Assembly (NCBI RefSeq): GCF_030463535.1
Contig: NC_132880.1
Span: 34,831,842 to 34,895,841 of the forward strand
Length of the DNA stretch: 64,000 nucleotides
Reading direction: 5' to 3'
Origin: Salminus brasiliensis
Lineage: Eukaryota > Chordata > Actinopteri > Characiformes > Bryconidae
Position 1 is the stretch's first letter; each line of letters begins with the position of its first letter. A program made the position numbers and the translations under genes. Shown one piece after another: positions 33,911 through 44,739 of the stretch. The notes beneath the pieces are model-generated. The model had not been told where the DNA came from, ran no database searches, and was given only the letters and a program-made list of their open reading frames with translations.

Positions 33911-35305
33911 CAGTCGCTTTTCCTTTATTTATTTTATTATTATTATTTAACTTAAATATAGGCTACATATGCCTGTTAACCTCTGAAGCAACAAATCAGT
34001 GCACACATTCCTGTATTCTATCAGACTTTTATAAAAGCAGCTTGTATGGTTTATGACTTATTACTTGAAATGACTGATGATTTGTCCTGTGACGTGGGTA
34101 AATGGCTACGGCACTCTGTTGTATTGTAGTTTTTACAGAGGCACACGTTTATATTCTTTATTTTTGCTTTAAGGCTCACTTACAGCATTTTTGTTTACCA
34201 CAAATAATCATAAATGATTTTACATAACTATTGTCCAACCTTTCTTCATGCTTTAGACATTTGCATGAACACTTTGTGTTACTGTGCCCTTAGGACAGAT
34301 ATATGGACATCACCTCTTTTCTGATTGATTGACTTGTATTATTCCTAATTCAAAACACAGTCCAGGTTGAAGCATACTATAACTTAACAGCTGTGGCCTG
34401 AATAGACAGAAACTTTATTAAATCAGATTAATATGTTTGAAAAAATGATTTAATCAGTTTACCTGAATAATCTCCAGTCTCTCTCACTGTTTCAAACGGC
34501 AGATGATTAGCACCTACATGGTGCATAAATAAGTCTTGACTGCGGCCAATTTGCATTTGTTAGTGTCAGAGCAAGACAGTAAAATACACAGTCTCTCTGT
34601 TCCTCTGTGACTTTTAGCACCTTTGGGTGAAAAAGCTCACACATCTACCATAGCCAGGACTCACACTTAGTACACTTTAACAGAAAACTGGCAAGCGCTC
34701 AATTGTTCCCAAAAAATGGGTGCTCTCCAAAAATGCTCATGCGAGCCATCGTTTTCTGCTGAATGTGTGAACTGCCACCCACAGGGACAGTCTGATACAT
34801 TTTATAATTCAAGTCGAACAACTCCAGTGTGATTGTATATCTGTATTCTGCACAGTACAGTTTAAGTAATCAGCCAGACTGAACCATTGAGCCATCAAAA
34901 TCTCTGCCTGCAGTTTTCTGATCTGATCTACTTAGATGAGAGACTGAGAAAGTTAAGACAGCAGTATCAAGAAATCATTTCTTTTATCAGTCATCATTGA
35001 TCCCTATAACGTGGTCTGCACAGGATGTAACAGGAATATGTATCCAATAACATAATGTTGGATGTGGAACACATTCTAGTGAATCATTTGGTATTATTTT
35101 GAATATGTGACATTGAGACATTCACAACTGACCAGACTTGTTTCCAACATGGTTTCGATTGAGGCACGGGAGTTCCTAGAGCGTCCACACTGTTGTTGCT
35201 TTCCATCCACTAAATAGTATCCTGGAGCTCAAGTCAAATAAGGTAAGTACCTTAATTTTACATAATATTTGTACATCACAGCAACATTGTTCTCTTTTGC
35301 ATATC
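33911..35305. other. Non-coding stretch
   Basis: Apart from the direct repeat copy inside it, no gene or recognisable element. AT-rich. Confidence 0.35.
34485..34590 (+). repeat. Direct repeat, right copy
   Basis: TTTCAAACGGCAGATGATTA then GCACCTACATGGTG and GCATTTGTTAGTGTCAGAGC. Counterpart of 32,695-32,830. Confidence 0.55.
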
Positions 35306-35309
35306 TCAG

Positions 35310-35400
35310 CAGGGTCTGCCATGCTACGTGGAGCGGAGAAGGTGAAGGGCCTTGCTTAAGGTTCCAACAGTGGCAGCTTAGCAGATGTGGTAGCAAACTG
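35310..35400 (-). mobile_element. SINE family A body fragment
   Basis: AGGTGAAGGGCCTTGCTTAA then GGTTCCAACAGTGGCAGCTTA matches the body of the copy at 752-1038 (AAAGGGCCTTGCTCAAGGGC; CAACAGTGGCAGCTTA). Head and tail are missing. Confidence 0.7.
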
Positions 35401-35449
35401 CAGTGTCCCTAAAAAAAAAAAGGCTTGATTCTGCCCACTTTTCTTGATT

Positions 35450-35470
35450 TTGTGTGTGTGTGTGTGTGTG
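35450..35470. repeat. (GT)n microsatellite
   Basis: About ten GT units. Confidence 0.85.
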
Positions 35471-35599
35471 GATATGGACCATATTATGTGGGTATGTGCC
35501 CTGCTTTTTAAACTACACTATTGTATAAATAGGTTAAATTGTATAGACCCTATCAGTAATAATATCAAGGCAGCATACAAGGAAGAGTTGGAGCAACTT

Positions 35600-36335
35600 A
35601 ATGTTGATAAATGAAGGAGATTGAGGAGATCCACAGGGATCCCTCTCCACTGTACGTCAGTAGTTGTGCAGAAAGTGAAAAGCTCCACGTTTGTTTGGTG
35701 TAAACATCACCCACAACATAACCTAGACCCTCAACACTACCCGTCTAGCCAAGAAAGCCCAGCAGTGATTTCACTTTCTGCAGAAGATAAAAAAGTCCCT
35801 GGATCCCCCATCCTTACTACCTTCTTCACAGGGAGAATAGAGAGAGTCCCGGCCAGCTGTCTGACTGTCTGGTATGGGAACTGCACTGTCGCAGACCACA
35901 GGACTGATCGTGCGCCTGCGCTTACACTTTCTCACTTTCACCATTCTTAAATGCTGCTGCGGATCACTTGTGTACAATTTACGTAGACCGATCATGCATC
36001 TCCTAACCTTTGACACACACACCTTCACGTTCATTGCTTACTCTTTAAAGGCAACTATGGCACACTTCTATCCACTCTTTCCACTGATGTACTGCTTTTA
36101 GACCAATATATAATTTATACACATCAATATACTTTAGTACATCCATTAACTGTCTTGCTATCTTAGGTATCCTACTTAGTTAAGATTGTTTTGTATAGAT
36201 ATTGCCCTGTATGTACGCTGACATGTAGGGTGTCTGCACTCTGCATGGTCCAGTGTGATGTATATCATTAATATATATTAAGTCATATTGAGGAATGACA
36301 ACAAAACCACTTCATTTGACTTTAAAATGAAGAAA
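35600..36335 (+). mobile_element. LINE reverse-transcriptase C-terminus and 3' UTR, dead
   Basis: In one frame the segment shows SPILTTFFTGRIERVPASCL followed by TVWYGNCTVADHRT; another frame shows TRLAKKAQQ before it. This corresponds to the LAKKAQQRLYFLRR...ILTTFYRGTIES...WYGNCT block found near the C-terminus of several fish LINE polymerases. Frameshifts and stops are present. The sequence ends with GAGGAATGACAACAAAACCA, a typical 3' end. LINE family uncertain. Confidence 0.75.
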
Positions 36336-36504
36336 AATAAAAACGCCTTACATTGACCAACAGTAGAAGGTCCTCGAAAGTTTGCCCACATCCAAACACA
36401 ACAAAGGTCCAGTGGCCAGAGTCAAGCATTTGCCCTTCTTAGTGGACTGTAATACCCGCAGCAAAAGCTTGATTCTGTGTCCATGGTGGCTTTTCTATCT
36501 ACAG

Positions 36505-36541
36505 TTTAAATAAATAAATAAATAAATGAATAAATAAATAA
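36505..36541. repeat. (AAAT)n microsatellite
   Basis: About nine AAAT units with one AATG variant. Confidence 0.9.
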
Positions 36542-36629
36542 AATACCCTAACTGGGTTCTGCTTTTGTTTCTTTTACACATTTAAATGAACTAAAATGAG
36601 AATAAAGGTGAACGATGCGTTTCCACTGA

Positions 36630-36872
36630 CCGCCACTAGGTGGCCTTCTCTCCTCCACTGAGCTCCAATCGCCACGCCGACGTCACGCCAACGTCACCGC
36701 GCCATTCCCCGTCTGCCCTTTGTGGAGCGGCTCGGTCAGCCATTTTACGAAGAGCAGTCGGTGCAGTAGAGACGGTGGTCCGACGCTTGGTCTACTTTTC
36801 GTACCAACCGAGTACGGTTTTACATTTACCAAAAATCTCTCTGTTTAACGGTTTCCAGCCTAAACGCCAGCC
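36630..36872 (+). promoter_or_regulatory. sfpq: sfpq TATA-less promoter and 5' UTR
   Basis: The AT-rich background changes abruptly to GC-rich DNA with many CpGs. CCAAT is at 36,665-36,669. Two CRE-type words follow: GACGTCAC at 36,679-36,686 and AACGTCAC at 36,690-36,697. GCCATTTT at 36,739-36,746 is a YY1-like word often found near the start of ubiquitous genes. There is no TATA box. Transcription probably starts around 36,730-36,790, and translation starts at 36,873 in the context GCCAGCCATG. The architecture suits a housekeeping RNA-binding protein. The start site itself is inferred. Confidence 0.7.
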
Positions 36873-39800
36873 ATGTCTCGGGATCGATTCAGGAACCGCG
36901 GGGGAGGATTCCAGCCACGCGGCCGAGGCGGTGTGGGGTTTGGAGGAGGGATGCGTGGTGGGATGGGGAATCCAAATTTCCGAAATCAGAACAACCCTCC
37001 GCATCCCTTTCAAAACCGGGGCCCCCAGATGAGCGGGGGTTTTAAACCTAACCAAGGAAATCAGCCAAATCAAGGCCAGCCTCCGAACCAGAGCACACCG
37101 GTGAAAGCAGATGCAGCCAACGCCGCCCCGAAGCCCGAAATCAAGTCTCCACCTCCAGCAGCAGCAGCAGCAGCAGCACCGCAGCAGCAAGCGACGCCGA
37201 CGCCACCGCCGCCGCAGCAACAGCAGCAGAAACAGCAGCAAGGCCCCGGCCTTACACCGAGCAAAGCTCCGGCACAGCAGAACCAGCAGCCGCAGGCCGG
37301 CAACGCAGGTCCGCCAAAGATGCAGTCGCCTCCGCCGAAAAACACAAACGTGCGACAGGAGCAAGGACCCCCCCAGAACCAAGTCAGAAAGACCCCACAA
37401 AAGCCGAACCTTGGAAACGGCCAGAAACCCACTCAAAATCAAGCTCCGCCACCTCGGACAGTACAGGAGGTCACTGCACAGTCGGTGAGATGAATGATCA
37501 ATAATAAATCTTATTTATTAGACTCGTTTCCATGTTCTTAACGTTAAGTTAGTGAGATTTGTTGTTTTTTGTAACGCGGGCGGCTGAAAGGCCTCAGCAG
37601 GCCCCGTGTCCGCGGCGCTCTTCAGCCATTTTGTCGTGCGAAACAAAGCAGCGTTAGCCGGAGAGCTAACTGGCTAATTTGAACGAGGGACTCCATCTTT
37701 GTATGTACAGGTTATGCAATTCTGTGCCATTTATATAAATTATAGTTAAGCTTTTTTTTTTACATATTACACCACAGTGAGTTTGAGTGTATTTATTTAT
37801 ATATCTGCGTTTCCCTCCGTTTTGTCCGCTTTTTGCTAGCTAGCTAACTAGCTAACGTTATCCAACCAACGAGCCATTTCCAGTCCTCCTCTTCAGTCGG
37901 GTTTTCGACGTTTCTCTTTATTTTTTAAGATTCACTTCATCTTAAACACAACACCAGATGTTTAAATCTCCTGTTGGTTTAGCAGAAGAGCCGTTTTTTA
38001 CTAAAGTGTTTCTTATTTTTAGCATTTGCTACGCTGTTGGATTAAAGTGACCGTTTTCATCCTTAAAATGGCCGTTAGTGGGTTAGCACTCCACTTATTT
38101 ACACTGTGAATCTTTGAAACTGGCTTTTCAGACCTTTCTTTCCCAAGTTAGAGCTGAGATTAAGCAAATACTGATCAAAACCTCTGAAATAATGTTGAAA
38201 TCTGTTTGGTTTCAGGAATTAAAGGCAACACTGTCTTTGCTACGCAAACCTGGAGAGAAAACCTACACTCAGCGATGCCGGTTGTTTATTGGTAACTTGC
38301 CCAATGATATCACTGATGTGGAGTTCAGAAAGCTGTTTGCAAAGTACGGAGAGCCCAGCGAGACCTTCATCAATCAAAGCAAAGGTTTTGGATTCATCAG
38401 GCTGGTAAGACTTTAACACAACCTTCAGCTATGTGAGCAGTTAAAACCCCAGAGCACAAGAGCTGAGATTATCTTTGTTTCCCCCATCAGGAGTCGCGTG
38501 CTTTAGCAGAGATTGCAAAAGCTGAACTGGATGATGTGCCCATGAAAGGCAGACCACTCAGGGTACGTTTTGCAACCCACTCTGCTGCCCTGTCTGTGCG
38601 CAACCTGTCCCCCTTTGTCTCCAATGAGCTGCTCGATGAGGCCTTCTCTCAGTTTGGGGTGGTCGAGAGAGCAGTGGTTGTTGTAGATGATCGCGGGCGC
38701 TCGACTGGGAAGGGAATCGTTGAGTTTGCTACCAAGCCTGCAGCTCGGAAGGCACTTGATCGGTGCAGCGATGGCGTGTTCCTGCTCACATCGTAAGATA
38801 TCTTGAATCCTACATCTTGTATTTGGGGGTTGAAGATACGGTTTGTGTTTATAGCTGTCTAAATGTCGTCTTAACCTGTAGGTCACCCCGTCCGATTGTC
38901 GTTGAGCTAATGGAACAGTATGATGATGAGGATGGTCTACCAGAGAAGCTTGCCCAGAAGAACCCAAATTATCAGAAGTAAGTTTTAGTCTAACTGTAAA
39001 TTCCCACAAATGAGAATCTTTCAGTCAAAACAGAGTAATGTTTTAAGCCCCAATAATATGCAAGCTTTAAATAATTTAATGCTTCTTACTTCTTATTTAA
39101 TCCTTGTTCATTTGCAGGTAGGTTTGCGTGGTAATTAATTTGTGTGGTTTTTGTAAACAAGGGAATGCATTTCTTAACTTAACTCCTGATTACGACATAC
39201 AAAATGGAAGTGGAAGTTGGAGATGGAAATGTCACAACTCGATAAGCTAGAACTTGTCTGTTGCAGGAAATGACTGTCAATTTTGTTGCAGAGTCACTGA
39301 ACATGTTTGTCTGTTTGTGTATAGAGAGAGGGAGCAGCCTCCACGTTTTGCACGGCCAGGCACCTTTGAGTTTGAATACTCCCAGCGATGGAAGTCCCTC
39401 GACGATATGGAAAAGCAACAGAGACAACAGGTCGAGAAAAATATTCGTGAGGCCCGCGAGAAACTGGAGGCAGAGATGGAGGACGCCTACCATGAGCATC
39501 AAGCTAATTTACTTCGCCAGGGCAAGTGGACATTGTTTATCTGCTGAGTTTTTTTATGTGGACTGTCATACTTGTAAAACAATCATAACGCTAGTTTTTG
39601 TTTGTATTGTATAGATCTTCTTAGGCGTCAGGAGGAACTGCGACGCATGGAAGAGATGCATAGTCAAGAAATGCAGAAACGCAAAGAGATGCAGCTGAGG
39701 TATGTCTACATTAAAAAAAACAAAAAATAAAGGGGGCGGGGTGGTTGTGGTGACCTTTCATAACTTGTCACATTTCGTTGGGAATGTGTTCTTTTGAAAA

Positions 39801-42800
39801 CCTCAGGTGGCAGTATTGTGAATTTCATTGTCCTTTACATTCTGATTGGTAGGCAAGAGGAGGAGCGCCGTAGACGGGAGGAGGAAATGATGAGGCAGAG
39901 GGAGTTGGAAGAGCAGATGAGGCGTAAGCGTGAGGAGTCCTACAGGATGGGAGGCTTCATGGATAATGTAAGCCATGTACATATATGCACATTGCTCCCC
40001 AGCTGTGTAGAATTGACTTCATGAATTGCTGATCTTTATTTTGGCTTTACTTTGCAGCGGGACAGGGAGATGAGGATGAATCCTGGAGGAGGTCTTGGCT
40101 TGGCAGGTAAGTCATTTCTATCTTTTTGTAAGTGAAAATCCTTAATGATGTATTAGGCTTTAAAGCCCCATCCTTGACCATATGAACTAGGGCTGTGTGA
40201 TATTAGAAAAGACTGCCATTGGGGTGTCTTATGTTTTGTTTTGTCTGATATATTGTTATTTAAATAAAGCACATAATTTTATTTTTTGATTTCCAGAATC
40301 CAGCATGTCATAATGTTAATAAGGAACTGAAGTTACATTGAAAATCTACCTCAGGTCATGATAAATGAACTGTGTGAATTTGTAGTTTTGTATGATTAAA
40401 CATTTAGGCGGAAGTCTGCAAGACTAGCGGAACCTATATTCCATACCAATGAATAGAGACCCCAGTCCTTGTTGTACCATGCTGAATTTTAGTACCCAGG
40501 TTTTTGACCCTGCATGTCCAGTAACTTTCTGATTGGCCTTCCAATCAGTTGCGTAAAAAAGCACTGAAATGAGCCCAAGGACTGATTAACCACTGCTTTT
40601 TAATGCTAACGGAGAATACCATTCAACCTTTTTGTCTAGGGTTAAGATCTGTCCAGGAAGTCCAAATGCCCATGGTCTGTTGAGTAGAAACAAATAAGGA
40701 AATGTTTTACTTGTTCTGTTTGACTTGCAATGCAATAGAAGTGTTGTGATCATTGGACATTGGTAAGTCCCGCTTAATCACTTGTCTCTAGACACTGAAT
40801 AATTAGATTTTCTTTTGCTTTTATTAGATATGCCTTTTGGCTCCCCCAACCAGAAGTTTCAGTTGTCTGGAATGAACTTCGACAGTCACCAGGGAATGGG
40901 TGGACCAGCATCAGGGGGCATGGTACCCAACGAAATGGTAATGTATCCAGTGGTGGCAGAGAGTGAATGGCGGTGTGTTGTGTGATGGTTAAAGTGAGTG
41001 AATGGAGGGTGTGGTCTTTATAAACCAAGAAGAGTTGTTTGCTCAACCTGAGGCCGTTAGGGGTTGAGTGGTTGCAGAGCTTTCAGTAAAAGATTGGTCG
41101 AACCTGTTGACGGACAGCGTCTTTCTTCCGTGGTGTAATGTTTGCCTACGCTTTTGCTCAGCCATCATGCTCAGCTTCTCGATCATGTTTTTCCATTTGC
41201 TTGAAAAGTCTGTCTGTACTAAAGCCCAAGCAATGAACTTGTAACTGACTCACTGCATTCACTTGTAAGTCCTGTCTGACATGAGTGTTGAAGGCAGGCG
41301 TGTTTTGTAGCATGGTAGAACTGTAATCTTAGATTTCTCAGAACTTCTTGTAATGGCAAAAAAGACCTGGACTACTATCTGGTTGGAGCAGTTGAAGGTT
41401 GATGGCGGCAAGCTGGTTTATAATGTTTGCCTTCCGTATGGAGTGGCCCAGTCCACTGGCACTTTGTAGTTTTGAGATATAGAAGGGATTTAGTGCCGAT
41501 AGACTTTAAAGCAAGTAAAATGTAAATATGTTGTCCTATTTTATAGAATATATTTTGTAGATCAGTGCTGAGCTTTTGGATGAGCTGATGGTCGATGGCA
41601 GTCCTGAGAGATCTGGCAGGTTATGGATGGTGTTGAACTTTGCTCAGTTCACACTTGCTCGCTACAGACCTGGACATTTTTGACCTAATCTTTGTTGGCC
41701 TATTATATAGCAGTATATGGACCTCTAAATTACCAGTGCATTTGAATTTAAATCGGTTGCCATTTGTAAGGACATGAAATCTTTGCTCAATTCAGCTGTT
41801 TTGTTGCGCATTAGTGCATGTTCCTTTTTAATACAGGTGAAAAATGTATTCACTCATTTTAACAGTTGAATTAAACAAGTATGCATACACATGTCCAGTA
41901 AACAATCTTAAATGTAACTAAAGTGCATAAGAGCACACTATCCTTCAGATCTTTAACACATGCTCCAGTGTAGGATGGTCTTTTGGTGGCTCTGACTAGA
42001 CAATTGCACCATTCTGTAACCACGTGTGTGCACATTTGAGAAATGAAGGCAGTAAAATGTTAGCCGGCAACTTCGCTTTTGGTAGGTTGGTGTTCTCAGA
42101 TGTATGCAGTGAACTATACACCGGCAGTTTTGAACTGCATCAGATCTGTGCTCTGCTGATCTACAGGAATCTACTGTTTGAAACCATGTGCGTTTAATGT
42201 ACTGTTTTGGTTAGTTTGTCTGGCAGTTGCAAAGAGATCAAGGTTCCAGCGGTGTTGACATTGCACACAGTCTGTCACAGCTGAACTAGCTGGAACCTCA
42301 AACTAAAGACCCTCCTAAAAGCACTCTCCATTGTTACAATAAAATGTTAGTTTATTCCTGGGTGCATGCTGTTTCATGACATGCACAGTCATATCAATGG
42401 AGATTATCCAGTGTCTGGCTACTGAAACCTGTTAGATATTTACAAGTTACCCTCTTCTCCTATGGTAAATTACTAGTGAAAATGAAATCCAGTTTATTTA
42501 ATCAGAGTAGTGCAGTATTTGTTAATTCTCATTTCACTAACTGGTTCAAGACTGGTATGGGTTGCATTTTTGAATGGAAAGTAAAAAATTAATGTGAAGA
42601 CTGGGGCTTGACTAAATCACAATATTGTGGCTGGGATTCTAGCAGTAGTATTGACTGAGACTGTATTTAGTGATTTACTGGAAAGCTCACATTTTCCTGA
42701 GCTAAAAAGTGCATGAATGTTTTAACTAACTTTTTAATTAAAAAATTATAACAATGTTTTAAATATAAAATTCAATAGGCAGTGTAGTATTAACACATGT

Positions 42801-43105
42801 TGAGGGCACCCCAACACTTAATGGATTTGTTGGCGTTTGCGTGTAACTGTTGTAGTTTTGGTCTCATTCCATAATGCATCAAATTGAACAAGTTAGTCTT
42901 GGCTGGTTAAGTGATCATTAAGTTGAGTCGCTATTGAGTGTATAGAATAAGCTTTTGCTTGAGTTTGCCATAGGAGAACAGGGTCCAAAAAGCAATATGC
43001 AGTGTTCGTGCCTATTATAGACTTGTGTAGTAACTACTGGGAAGTAACTTTTTTTGTTTTGCGTATAGGTCATACTTAAGATATTTGGTTAAATGGAAGA
43101 ATAAC

Positions 43106-43138
<33 letters not shown>

Positions 43139-43838
43139 CTAGTCCACAAACTCTTCCAGAGGAAAAGAGCAGTGTAATGGTAAGCTAATAAAGCACAACT
43201 GCTTTTCCCCCCATCAGTTAAAGCTGTGTTTAGAAACGGGGTTACTTCTCTGGATTACTATTAGATGCAAACTGTTTCTATAGTGCAATAAATGCATTTT
43301 TGTTTAGATTATGGCTAATCAAGTAATATGCTGGTATGATATCATGCATCTCTATGCATTGTGCCTATAAAGCTTATGAGCCAGCTTGACTTTTTAAGCA
43401 GTTCCTAAAGCAGATTATATAACTTTTTGCTGCCTTCCCCATGTGGATGCTGTAGTTCCGCCTCTTTCTTGTGGTAGGATCTTGCTAACGAATATATTAC
43501 CCTCTCTTCCTTTTCCTATGTTACCTGTGGCACCTGTGGATCTGCGTATTGGAACTATTTCGTCGAATGTTTCCCTTGGATCCCCAATTTTATACACTTG
43601 GCTCAAAATATGAACTTGTGGAACGCGTGGGCTGTGTATTGCTCGTAAATCCTGCTTATGGACACACAAACCTCACAATGTCAAAACCACTGCATCACAC
43701 ACAAACTGGTCACTGTAGCGCAATGAGCGTTTCCCTCAAGGTGGCCCTGGAGGTCCCAGGGGCATGGGTCCTGGCAATTCAGGATTTGGCAGGGTCCGTG
43801 AGGAATTCGATGGACCTGCCAAGAAGCCACGCTTCTGA
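36873..43838 (+). CDS. sfpq: Splicing factor, proline- and glutamine-rich (PSF), ten coding exons
   Basis: Nuclear DBHS-family RNA/DNA-binding protein that acts in pre-mRNA splicing, paraspeckles, transcription and neuronal RNA transport (family knowledge). Coding exons: 36873-37484, 38216-38404, 38491-38792, 38882-38977, 39325-39521, 39615-39699, 39853-39967, 40058-40106, 40828-40937, 43719-43838; sum 1875 bases, 624 residues plus TGA, with phases agreeing at every junction. Residues 4-35 are RGG/GGF-rich; about 80-200 are Q/P/A-rich with polyA and polyQ runs. RRM1 has LFIGNL (227-232) and KGFGFIRL (260-267). RRM2 has LSVRNL (301-306) and [10 protein letters not shown] (337-346). NOPS spans about 370-440, followed by a charged coiled coil to about 530, and the C-terminus ends KKPRF (NLS-like). 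It is shorter than the human protein (707), mainly in the N-terminal P/Q region. Exons 4 to 8 match PSF rather than NONO. Confidence 0.97.
37485..38215 (+). other. sfpq: sfpq intron 1
   Basis: GTGAGA donor and TTTCAG acceptor, phase 0. The first 400 bases are still CpG-containing and carry GCTAGC/AACGTT words (37,655-37,680; 37,838-37,862), like the promoter-like region at 63 kb. No other gene is inside. Confidence 0.85.
39522..39614 (+). other. sfpq: sfpq intron 5, a GC-AG intron
   Basis: The reading frame requires the junction CGC CAG G|AT CTT (residues R-Q-D-L). The only compatible donor is GCAAGT directly after the G at 39,521, and the acceptor is TTGTATAG. No GT donor nearby preserves the frame and the conserved [13 protein letters not shown] sequence. 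GC donors are recognised by the normal U2 spliceosome but are weaker and often regulated. Confidence 0.85.
40938..43718 (+). other. sfpq: sfpq intron 9, large and possibly retained
   Basis: 2.78 kb, far longer than introns 2-8 except intron 8 (721 bp). The donor is GTAATG; the acceptor CACTGTAG has only a poor pyrimidine tract. Retention would add 15 residues, [15 protein letters not shown], after residue 585, with a stop at 40,983-40,985, and remove the KKPRF end. A TA microsatellite lies at 43,110-43,138. No transposon is recognised. Confidence 0.8.
43110..43138. repeat. (TA)n microsatellite in sfpq intron 9
   Basis: About 14 TA units. Confidence 0.95.
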
Positions 43839-44190
43839 TCTGGCACTTTTATATGGCAGAGCTCATGTCTGGATTCCCAGAAGTTCTGGGGTCTTAATGT
43901 ATTTAAGTTTAAAGTATTTCTTTACAGTTTTAGACTCAAGACCTTCCCTGTTTGTGGCAAAATGTTTTTTGTAAGTTGAGTGTTCAAGTTAGATTGAAGT
44001 AGTGAACTGCTCTGCAGGAGTGATCTCCTGCTTAGCACATCCCATGTAATCTTACTTATATAATGCAATGTTACTTATGCTGGTTATTCTTGTAAGTTGT
44101 TTTGATCTTTCTATGGCCATGTTCTGTGCCATTCAACCTTTTTGAAGTAATCCATGTAAATTTACAATAAAGCGTCCAGTTGGTTCTTTA
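43839..44190 (+). other. sfpq: sfpq proximal 3' UTR with poly(A) signal
   Basis: Follows the TGA at 43,836-43,838. AATAAA occurs at 44,166-44,171, followed by GTCCAGTTGGTTCTTT, a GT-rich downstream element. A strong internal donor-like GTAAGTTGAG begins at 43,971 and could link this UTR to the downstream exons. Confidence 0.75.
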
Positions 44191-44344
44191 AACTCCACGT
44201 AAGCGTTGTTGGCACAATGTTTGACTCTCAACCCTAAAAATATTGGCTGAGCTCATCTAAAGAAAATCTACTTCTAAAATGCGATGGCACATGGGGTGTA
44301 TATATATTTCAATTGTAAGGATGTAGTTGGTTTCGATCTCAAAA

Positions 44345-44738
44345 GTAGGGGTGTTAATGGCATTTTGTATCGATACAAGGGTTGCGATACAATATGCATT
44401 TTCAACCAAATACTTTAAGATCTTGTGCTGTAAAAATTTCACATTGCACAATATACATTTTCACAATATAAAGTTTCTAACCTGAGAGATTTCTCTCATT
44501 AATCTGAGATGTCACTACTGCGCGTGTTTATGTAGTTGTGTTCTTTTATCTGCTAAGAAAATGCTGCTTCACTTAACCCTTTTCTTTTGCTGCAGCCTTT
44601 ATTTTAGAAATTCTTGGATCTTGGACAAAAAAAGCAGAACCTGTTCAGTTGTGAGAGAAAAGTGCCAAAAAACTAAATGTCCAAATGTGGATTCAAAAAG
44701 CATACTGCATTGTGAAATTTGTATCGATACACCCCTAC
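44345..44738. mobile_element. hAT-like MITE
   Basis: Terminal words GTAGGGGTGT on the left and ACACCCCTAC on the right are exact inverted repeats, each followed inward by a GTATCGATAC word. The length is 394 bp and no coding capacity is present. The flanks (CTCAAAAG and AATGAAGC) do not form a clear 8-bp duplication, so the insertion is old or the ends are slightly misplaced. Confidence 0.75.
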
Positions 44739-44739
44739 A

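Noticed and set aside
36792..37442. Minus-strand frames of 216 and 120 codons opposite sfpq exon 1
   Set aside because: Shadows of the GC-rich, repeat-containing Q/P/A coding strand; R/L/C-rich composition typical of antisense of CAG/CCG repeats.
37111..37488. Plus-strand 125-codon frame overlapping sfpq exon 1
   Set aside because: Out-of-frame reading of the same repeats; the sfpq frame is supported by downstream conserved domains.
43549..43974. 141-codon plus-strand frame overlapping sfpq exon 10
   Set aside because: Runs through the intron 9 acceptor in the wrong phase; the true frame ends in KKPRF and a TGA at 43,836.
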